Assembly: GCA_030639665.1 (NCBI GenBank)
Contig: DAOWCC010000044.1
Span: 1-13,192 of the forward strand
Length of the DNA stretch: 13,192 nt
Source: Elusimicrobiota bacterium
GTDB taxonomy: Bacteria; Elusimicrobiota; Elusimicrobia; Elusimicrobiales; UBA9959
Reading direction: 5' to 3'
The position numbers and the translations under genes were made by a program. Positions 6,656 through 12,533 of this stretch are shown here, piece after piece. A model generated the notes under the pieces. That model saw nothing but the letters and a program-made list of their open reading frames with translations, was not told the origin of the DNA and ran no database searches. Position 1 is the stretch's first letter; each line of letters opens with the position of its first letter.

Positions 6656-8662
6656 TTATTTTTTTATTATTCTTCTGAAATAAATTTTTGAGCCATCGAT
6701 CGCTTGGCTGTTTTTAATATCAGATAAGTTTTTTCCGAATTTTTCTTTAAAACTTATTTCTCTAATGGAATTTGTCTCGCGGGTGGCTTCAATCAAAGAC
6801 TCTTTACCTGAATAAATCATGACATGGTCTATTTCTTTTTTATTGCCGGGCAGTGAGGAAAATATAAGGTCGGCGGGTTTAAGATTTTCTTTTTTTACCG
6901 CTTTGGCGAATGTAAATTGATCGTGGGCGTTTCTTGGCAAATCCATTCCAAATACTCTGTAAGAGAGATTAACAAGACCGGAGCAATCCGTTTCAAAGCC
7001 CGAACGGCCGCCCCAAGAATATTTATCGCCAAGAAATTGTCTTGCTGTTTTAAGCAGTTTTTGCCGCATAGCGGCGGGTTTTAAATCTTTAATCTCTTTT
7101 TTTAGCGCTATATCTTCTTTTTTTAAGGTAATTATTTCTCCGCTTGATATGGCGGCATTGATTGTTTTGCCTTCGCCATGTGAAATGAATTTTAGCTTTG
7201 TTCCGATGGAAACTTCTTTTTTATTTTTAGAATTTAAAGTTTCGGCTCTTTTGCTTTTTACTATCATATCCGTATCGCTTATGTTTTGGGCCGCCAGGCA
7301 GTTTATATCAAGCCAGCCGGAATAAAAGTCAAAATCATCGTTTTTTTTGCCACTGTTTCGTTGGGCACTCCGGTTTGTTTGGAGGGTAGCGGATTTCGCG
7401 CGCGTTTGCTCAATGGTTTTAACTTTTGCCCAATCCTTTTTAAATTCAAGAATTCTTATTTTTTCACCGGCTATAACTTGCGTTTCAAAATTTTCATCAA
7501 ATTCATTAGCGGTTTGAGGCGAAAAAGGTTTTGCCATTACATTACAGTAAGATTTGCCTATGACGGCGCGTTCGGGAAGTTTTGGGTTAATTATATAGGC
7601 GGTGCCGAATTTGTTTTTCAGCCACGCTCTGGCAAATTCTTTTCTATTATAAACTATGCCCACGGTTTTATCTGTCGCCGCTGCGGGATCATTTACTATT
7701 ACATCTCCCTTCCAAGTAAAACCTTTGATTATTACAAGATGTCCTTTGCTGAATTTAATCGGAGCTTTCTTAAGTTTGCCCGGAGCAAAAGTAAGACTGG
7801 CTATTATCGGTATTCCTTTGGAAATATAGGCTTCGGCTTCACTCATATTATTGAAGCGTTTTATGCTTGAATAAAACGGTTTTGTCGCGGCATACTGAAT
7901 ATTAAAAAGCCAATTGCCATATATTCTTTCAGCTTTATCATAGACGGCAGAGACTGTCTTAAGAGGCTTTTCATTTAAGCCGTAATAATTCATCACCATT
8001 GAGAGCGAAACAGGACTGCAGATATCTTTTGAATATTTGAACTGCATGGCCATTTGGGAAAGCTTGGGCACATTTATGTAAAGAGATTTGAATTTCGGTG
8101 ATTTCTTTAAAGCGGATTTTTCATTGTATTTTTTTTTGGTATTCGTATAAACGCAAGCCACCTGTTTTAAGACGGGATTAAAGCGGTTAAAAGATTCAAG
8201 TTCGATTTTATACCTAAAATAGTCACAGGGCTTTTTAAGCTCTAAGACATCCACGGCAACTTTCCCCATCGCGTCTTCTTGGGCGTTCGCGCTTAAAGAT
8301 TCCCCGTCACCGGTGAAATCTCCGAAAGAATACCATTTGCTCCACGCGCCATTTTTTGATTTAACTTGAGCTGAAACTGAAATTGAGTTTCCGTTTTTAA
8401 CAATGGCGCCGGCGGATATTATAAGTTCATTGAAAGGAAAGAGAGTTTTTATGGGCGCGCTTATCAGCGAACCTTTTGATATAGCGTTTGCGGTTGAGTT
8501 CTCAAGTTTAAACAGGCCATTGGGCGGATTTACCGTTTTAAGGTTTTTTATTTTGGAGCCGGCGAAATCCGCGGGGAAGATATGATTTAAATTGAAAGAA
8601 TTGGCGGCGTATATTGTATTTGTCATAATCATTAAAAGCAGTATTACGATTGCGCTCTTCAT
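6656..8662 (-). CDS. Secreted C39-like peptidase / SH3b / NlpC-P60 fusion hydrolase
   Basis: A 668-residue exported protein with two papain-like hydrolase domains. A signal peptide (about 1-20, MKSAIVILLLMIM...YAA) precedes a beta-rich domain at about 60-172 (SAPIKTLFPFNELI, GAWSKWYSFGDF) that often accompanies C39-family proteins. The C39_2-like domain spans about 193-360 with C215 (DICSPVS), H308 (KGHLVIIKGF) and D325 (VNDPA). Two SH3b-like segments lie at about 365-455 and 465-525, as in YkfC-type endopeptidases. The NlpC/P60 domain, about 535-645, has C560 (DCSGLV) and H613 (DHVMIY); the third polar position looks like E625 rather than the usual His. Expected activity is cleavage of D-Glu-diamino acid bonds in murein peptides. 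Its ATG directly follows the symporter stop (TAAATG) with no visible ribosome-binding site, implying coupled translation. Residues about 418-445 look like an insertion in the first SH3b. Confidence 0.9.
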   Translation of the reverse strand: MKSAIVILLLMIMTNTIYAANSFNLNHIFPADFAGSKIKNLKTVNPPNGLFKLENSTANAISKGSLISAPIKTLFPFNELIISAGAIVKNGNSISVSAQVKSKNGAWSKWYSFGDFTGDGESLSANAQEDAMGKVAVDVLELKKPCDYFRYKIELESFNRFNPVLKQVACVYTNTKKKYNEKSALKKSPKFKSLYINVPKLSQMAMQFKYSKDICSPVSLSMVMNYYGLNEKPLKTVSAVYDKAERIYGNWLFNIQYAATKPFYSSIKRFNNMSEAEAYISKGIPIIASLTFAPGKLKKAPIKFSKGHLVIIKGFTWKGDVIVNDPAAATDKTVGIVYNRKEFARAWLKNKFGTAYIINPKLPERAVIGKSYCNVMAKPFSPQTANEFDENFETQVIAGEKIRILEFKKDWAKVKTIEQTRAKSATLQTNRSAQRNSGKKNDDFDFYSGWLDINCLAAQNISDTDMIVKSKRAETLNSKNKKEVSIGTKLKFISHGEGKTINAAISSGEIITLKKEDIALKKEIKDLKPAAMRQKLLKTARQFLGDKYSWGGRSGFETDCSGLVNLSYRVFGMDLPRNAHDQFTFAKAVKKENLKPADLIFSSLPGNKKEIDHVMIYSGKESLIEATRETNSIREISFKEKFGKNLSDIKNSQAIDGSKIYFRRIIKK

Positions 8663-10027
8663 TTAAAATTTTAACAAGCCGATTTTATAGAGAAATACAA
8701 TAGCCACGGCCAAAGGAGCCAGATAGCGCACGCAGTAAAACCAAGGCGTAAACCATTTGGCAAATACGGAGTTCTCTTTGAATTCTTTTTTTACAATATT
8801 CAAATCCATTCTATATCCCACAAATAAAGCGATACATAAGCCGCCGAGAGGAAGCAGCCAATTTGATGAAAGATAATCCATGGCGTCAAAAAAATTCTTA
8901 CCGCCCAATATTGTGAATTTTGATAATACACCGCCCGATAAAGCCGAGGGAATTCCAAATAAGAAAATCAGAAGGCCGGGGATAAGGGTCGCGGTTTTTC
9001 GTTTCCATTTGAGAGTATCAATAAAGAAGGATGTTACCACTTCCATAAGCGATATCGCGGATGTAAGGGCCGCCAGTGTTAGAAGTAAAAAGAATATAAC
9101 GGCAAATACGGTTCCGCCGGGCATTTGTGAAAATACTATCGGCATGCTTTTGAATACAAGGCCGGGGCCCGCTTCGGGTGACATGCCATAAGTAAATAAA
9201 ACGGGGAAAAGTATGAGGCAGGCTATGAGAGCTACCGCCGTATCCATAATCGAGATGATAATGGATGATTTGAATATATCGGTTTTGTGAGTTAAATAAC
9301 TGCCGTATGTAAGCATAGCGCCCATGCCGAGGCTTAAGGTGAAAAACGCGTGCCCCAGCGCTTCCAAAATTCCCTCGGAAGTTAGTTTGGACGCGTCAGG
9401 GGAAAAAACAAAAGATACGGCCTGTCCGAATCCCGACATAAAAGAAGATCTTATGAGAAGGATCAGCATCATGCCGAAAAGAATTGGCATTAACCATCTT
9501 GCGGCCCGCTCTATGCCTTTTTTTACTCCGCCCAGAATAATGCTTATAGTGATTAACATAAAAACAGCATGCCAGAAAAGATTGACCCAGCCGTTTACAT
9601 AAAGAGCTCCGAAAAACCCTGAAATAATTTCGGGATTTGTGGCGCCGTTAAAATTTTGCATGGAAAGATAAACATAGTGCATTGCCCATCCGGCGACAAC
9701 ACTGTAATAAGAAAGTATCACAAAGCCCGAAATAATCCCCATCCAGCCGACTATTTGCCAGAAACTGCTTTTGGAAGAGAGTTTTCTGAATGCTTCAACG
9801 GGAGACCTTTGAGTCGAGCGGCCTACGGCAAATTCACAAATCATAATGGGGATGCCGATGGCGAATATGCTGACCAAATAAATAATAACAAACAGTCCTC
9901 CGCCGTTCATGCCAGCGATATAAGGGAATTTCCAAATATTGCCAAGGCCGATAGCTGAACCCGCGCAAGCGAGCATGAAGCCCATGCGAGTCGCCCAATG
10001 TCCGCGGTTTTTTATGTTTTCAATCAT
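8663..10027 (-). CDS. Sodium-dependent transporter, NSS (SNF) family
   Basis: Inner-membrane secondary symporter of the LeuT-fold neurotransmitter:sodium symporter family, 454 residues, probably importing an amino acid with Na+. The TM1 signature AGSAIGLGNIWKFPY (22-36) forms the substrate and Na1/Na2 sites. The broken helix TM6 signature TLSLGMGAMLTYGSY is near 230-244, and TM8 carries LTSAISLMEV (321-330), whose T-S pair matches the Na2 site. I count about 11 helices (near 12, 43, 90, 150, 174, 222, 255, 306, 343, 389 and 432). This resembles the 11-TM bacterial members such as Tyt1 and MhsT rather than 12-TM LeuT. It is the first gene of the minus-strand cluster and abuts the NlpC/P60 gene without a gap. 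The start lacks a Shine-Dalgarno. The substrate cannot be told from sequence alone. Confidence 0.95.
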   Translation of the reverse strand: MIENIKNRGHWATRMGFMLACAGSAIGLGNIWKFPYIAGMNGGGLFVIIYLVSIFAIGIPIMICEFAVGRSTQRSPVEAFRKLSSKSSFWQIVGWMGIISGFVILSYYSVVAGWAMHYVYLSMQNFNGATNPEIISGFFGALYVNGWVNLFWHAVFMLITISIILGGVKKGIERAARWLMPILFGMMLILLIRSSFMSGFGQAVSFVFSPDASKLTSEGILEALGHAFFTLSLGMGAMLTYGSYLTHKTDIFKSSIIISIMDTAVALIACLILFPVLFTYGMSPEAGPGLVFKSMPIVFSQMPGGTVFAVIFFLLLTLAALTSAISLMEVVTSFFIDTLKWKRKTATLIPGLLIFLFGIPSALSGGVLSKFTILGGKNFFDAMDYLSSNWLLPLGGLCIALFVGYRMDLNIVKKEFKENSVFAKWFTPWFYCVRYLAPLAVAIVFLYKIGLLKF

Positions 10028-10105
10028 AACTGTTTCTTATTATATTAAAGACGCGGTGAAATTCATAATTTTGTATAATTGCTTGGAAGTGTATTGCCAT
10101 ATCTC
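10028..10105. promoter_or_regulatory. Divergent promoter region between symporter and helicase
   Basis: Two perfect -10 hexamers point in opposite directions. TATAAT at 10074-10079 on the plus strand would start transcription near 10086, upstream of helicase ATG 10106. TATAAT on the minus strand (10044-10039) would start near 10032, leaving only about five bases before the symporter ATG at 10027. This suggests a nearly leaderless message and fits the absence of a Shine-Dalgarno there. Neither box has a convincing -35 at 16-18 bp, so the calls rest on the -10 boxes alone. Confidence 0.45.
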
Positions 10106-11449
10106 ATGATAAAACATAATCATTCCTCCCAGATAGAGTTAAACAGCCAATTTAAAGAAGCGCTTGATTTGATTGAAAATACTTCAAGAAGTGTTTTTAT
10201 CACCGGCAAAGCCGGCACCGGCAAATCCACTTTGCTCAGGTATTTTCGCAAGCATACGGCAAAAGATGTTATTGTTTTGGCTTCAACGGGAGTGGCGGCT
10301 TTAAATGTCGGAGGCGAGACAATTCATTCCTTTTTTGGCTTTAAGCCTGATATTACCATTGATAAAGTGAAGAAATTAAAAGGCGCCAAGAGTCGCTCTT
10401 TTAAAAAAATAAACACCATAATTATTGATGAAGTTTCAATGGTAAGAGCTGATTTATTGGATTGTGTCGACGCTTTTTTAAGATTGAACGGAAAAGATTC
10501 TCACAGTCCTTTCGGCGGAACGCAAATGATTTTTATCGGCGATTTATATCAATTGCCTCCGGTGGTTACTTTTAAAGAAAGGGACTTTTTCTACCGGCGT
10601 TATTCGGGGCCGTATTTTTTTGACGCCGAGTGCTTTGAGGATTTTGAATTTGAATTTATTGAGCTTGAGAAAATTTATCGCCAGAAATCCAAAGATTTTA
10701 TTTCAATTCTAAATTCCATAAGGGATAATTCGGCGGGTTTAAAACAATTGGCTGTTTTAAATTCACGGCTTAGTCTTGAATTTAAGAAAATATCGGCGAG
10801 CGAGCGGATTATAAGTCTTGTAACTACAAATAAATCCGCCAATGAAATAAATCTGGGCCATTTGAATGGAACCGCGGGCGAAGAATATATTTATAAAGCC
10901 GACATAGACGGTGAATTTTCTCCGCGGACTCATCCCACCGATGAAGAGCTTTTTCTCAAAATCGGCGCTCAAATCATGCTTTTAAATAATGACTCTTTGG
11001 GAAGATGGGTAAACGGCTCGATTGGCGAGATAATAAATATCGTTAAAGATTTGAAAGGCGGCAGAGACAAGATTATGGTTATGCTTTCAACCGACAAGCT
11101 TGTTGAAGTCTTGCCTTTTACCTGGGAGCTTTTTCATTTTAAATTTGACGATAAAGCCGATAAAATCGCTTCTGAGACAATCGGCGTTTTTAGGCAATAT
11201 CCTTTGAAACTCGCCTGGGCCATAACCATTCATAAAAGCCAAGGGAAAACCTTCGATAAGGTTGTCATTGATTTCGGACACCGCGCTTTTGCCGCGGGAC
11301 AAGCCTATGTGGCTTTGAGCCGGTGCGTAAGTTTAGAGGGGATTTCTTTAGCCAGGCCGATTAGAAAATCAGATATTATCATTGACCGGAGGATTGCCGG
11401 TTTTATTGCCGGACTTGAGGATAGGAAACGGTTGGTTTTTGAGAAATAA
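10106..11449 (+). CDS. PIF1/RecD-like superfamily 1 DNA helicase
   Basis: ATP-dependent DNA helicase of the SF1B PIF1-like group, 447 residues from the chosen start. Walker A is GKAGTGKST (34-42) and Walker B is IIIDEVSM (D108, E109). Motif III is IGDLYQLPPV (about 144-153), motif V is ITIHKSQGKTF, and motif VI is YVALSRC with R406. The protein is short, with no N-terminal nuclease or HRDC-type extension, and ends soon after motif VI. The frame is open from TTG 10079, but that codon overlaps a TATAAT box, so ATG 10106 is preferred; neither has a strong ribosome-binding site. Likely roles are genome maintenance, such as resolving structured DNA or R-loops. It stands alone, divergent from the transporter cluster and separated by 107 bp from the next gene. 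Confidence 0.93.
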   Translation: MIKHNHSSQIELNSQFKEALDLIENTSRSVFITGKAGTGKSTLLRYFRKHTAKDVIVLASTGVAALNVGGETIHSFFGFKPDITIDKVKKLKGAKSRSFKKINTIIIDEVSMVRADLLDCVDAFLRLNGKDSHSPFGGTQMIFIGDLYQLPPVVTFKERDFFYRRYSGPYFFDAECFEDFEFEFIELEKIYRQKSKDFISILNSIRDNSAGLKQLAVLNSRLSLEFKKISASERIISLVTTNKSANEINLGHLNGTAGEEYIYKADIDGEFSPRTHPTDEELFLKIGAQIMLLNNDSLGRWVNGSIGEIINIVKDLKGGRDKIMVMLSTDKLVEVLPFTWELFHFKFDDKADKIASETIGVFRQYPLKLAWAITIHKSQGKTFDKVVIDFGHRAFAAGQAYVALSRCVSLEGISLARPIRKSDIIIDRRIAGFIAGLEDRKRLVFEK

Positions 11450-11460
11450 CCATGTAATTC

Positions 11461-11488
11461 TTTTCCAGACCCTAAGAACGGGGGAAAA
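11461..11488 (+). terminator. Imperfect hairpin after the helicase gene
   Basis: TTTTCC (11461-11466) can pair with GGAAAA (11483-11488), and CCC (11470-11472) with GGG (11480-11482), around a 7-nt loop and an AGA bulge. It lies 11 bases after the helicase stop. No T run follows, so it is a weak terminator candidate only. Confidence 0.25.
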
Positions 11489-11491
11489 TAG

Positions 11492-11497
11492 TATAAT
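11492..11497 (+). promoter_or_regulatory. Putative -10 box of the DUF4412-like gene
   Basis: A perfect TATAAT hexamer lies 59 bases before the ATG of the secreted DUF4412-like protein. Transcription would begin near 11504 and produce a leader of about 53 bases containing the two-tier hairpin described next. No matching -35 hexamer is evident at 17 bp, so this is tentative. Confidence 0.4.
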
Positions 11498-11511
11498 TCG
11501 GTAAGAAGTAG

Positions 11512-11550
11512 GAGGCAATACCTCAAATAAGAGGTCGAAGCCTCAAGGAG
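11512..11550 (+). promoter_or_regulatory. Structured 5' leader with Shine-Dalgarno
   Basis: The outer stem pairs GAGGC (11512-11516) with GCCTC (11540-11544). The inner stem pairs ACCTC (11520-11524) with GAGGT (11531-11535) around loop AAATAA. The same bases can instead make two small side-by-side GAGG/CCTC hairpins. The Shine-Dalgarno AAGGAG (11545-11550) follows immediately, six bases before ATG 11557. The CCTC strands could also pair with the Shine-Dalgarno, so refolding could change its accessibility. It matches no riboswitch class I know. Confidence 0.5.
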
Positions 11551-11556
11551 ATAAAT

Positions 11557-12504
11557 ATGAAGTTTATAAAACAATTTTCCAAAATATGGCTTATCGGCGG
11601 TCAAATGATTTTGGCGCTGTTTTTCTGTGTTTCAATCGCTTCTTCCGGTCTGCTGATTAATATGCATATGGACACGGCCAAAGGGGATAATTATCAGGAA
11701 ACCAAATTTCGGTATTATATTGTTCCTCTCGCCTCACGACTGGATGTGAATACGGTTACCGAATATCCCAAATCTTCCGAAGATGAAGACGAGGAAGAAT
11801 ATGAAGACGATGACGAATATGAAGACGATGAAAACGAAACGGAAATTGAAACTGTTAAGCGGAGCGCCATTATAATATTGCGTTTGGATAAAGAACTTTT
11901 TTGGGTGCTTATACCGGAGAGGAAAAGTTATTGCGAGTTTACTTTCGCGGATTTTAAGAAGATGCAGGAAAACGGAAAAAATCCGTTGGCTGAAGGCGGA
12001 CCTCAAAATATTTCAAGCTCTTTTAATTATGAGCAGGTTGAAGGTGGAAAGAAAATTATCGGTTATGATACCAAGAAGTATAATATTTGGGGCGATGATT
12101 TTAGAGGAATGTCATGGGCGGCCGAAAAAAAATTCAGAACCATTGAAAAATTCGCCGTAAATCAAGCCAAGGCGTTTAGTGATTATGAAATTTTGGGAGT
12201 GGGAACGGAAGATAATATTCCCGGTCTTGTGCTTGCTCAAAAAATGCAAACCGAAGAGGGAGTGCGCTCTTCCATGAAAGTTAAATCAATAAGAGTTAAA
12301 AGATTTTCCGAGAAAACATTTAGTTTGCCGGAGGGCTATACTGAAATTGATCTTGAGGCCTGGATGAATTTCAGAAATAGTTTTTCTCCCGGAAAGATTT
12401 GGTCGGAATTTAAAGAAGAAATAAAAGAGGAAGCTAAGGAAGAAGTGAAAAGCCAAGGCAAGAAAGCGGCAAAGAAAGCCCTTAGAAGTTTATTGGGTGA
12501 TTAG
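11557..12504 (+). CDS. Secreted DUF4412-like protein with acidic insert
   Basis: A 315-residue exported protein of unknown function. The N-terminal hydrophobic segment (about 11-31, WLIGGQMILALFFCVSIASS) is a signal peptide or anchor. The body resembles DUF4412 proteins: an early strand LLINMHMDTAKGD, then IIILRLDKELFWVLIPERKSYCEFTF (104-129), then IIGYDTKKYNIWGD (167-180). Between the first and second parts lies a very acidic run (about 74-99, nearly all D/E with Y), which reads like an insertion in a loop. The C-terminus (about 284-312) is a charged, probably helical tail. Expression signals are good: AAGGAG six bases before the ATG and a putative TATAAT upstream. It precedes the methyltransferase by 29 bp on the same strand. 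The DUF4412 match is by pattern only. Confidence 0.7.
   Translation: MKFIKQFSKIWLIGGQMILALFFCVSIASSGLLINMHMDTAKGDNYQETKFRYYIVPLASRLDVNTVTEYPKSSEDEDEEEYEDDDEYEDDENETEIETVKRSAIIILRLDKELFWVLIPERKSYCEFTFADFKKMQENGKNPLAEGGPQNISSSFNYEQVEGGKKIIGYDTKKYNIWGDDFRGMSWAAEKKFRTIEKFAVNQAKAFSDYEILGVGTEDNIPGLVLAQKMQTEEGVRSSMKVKSIRVKRFSEKTFSLPEGYTEIDLEAWMNFRNSFSPGKIWSEFKEEIKEEAKEEVKSQGKKAAKKALRSLLGD
11797..11832 (+). repeat. 18-bp tandem duplication in the acidic region
   Basis: Two consecutive 18-bp units, GAATATGAAGACGATGAC and GAATATGAAGACGATGAA, differ at one base and encode EYEDDD and EYEDDE. They lie in the acidic insert of the DUF4412-like protein and suggest recent expansion by slippage or duplication. 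Confidence 0.85.
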
Positions 12505-12533
12505 ATCTTTCGAGGGAAATACCGCAGGGAAAA

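Noticed and set aside
7286..7870. 194-codon plus-strand open frame opposite the C39/NlpC-P60 gene
   Set aside because: The minus-strand gene has intact catalytic motifs throughout this stretch. The antisense translation is compositionally odd and unrecognised.
8880..9958. Three plus-strand open frames of 92-103 codons opposite the NSS transporter
   Set aside because: They mirror conserved transmembrane coding sequence and have no motif of their own.
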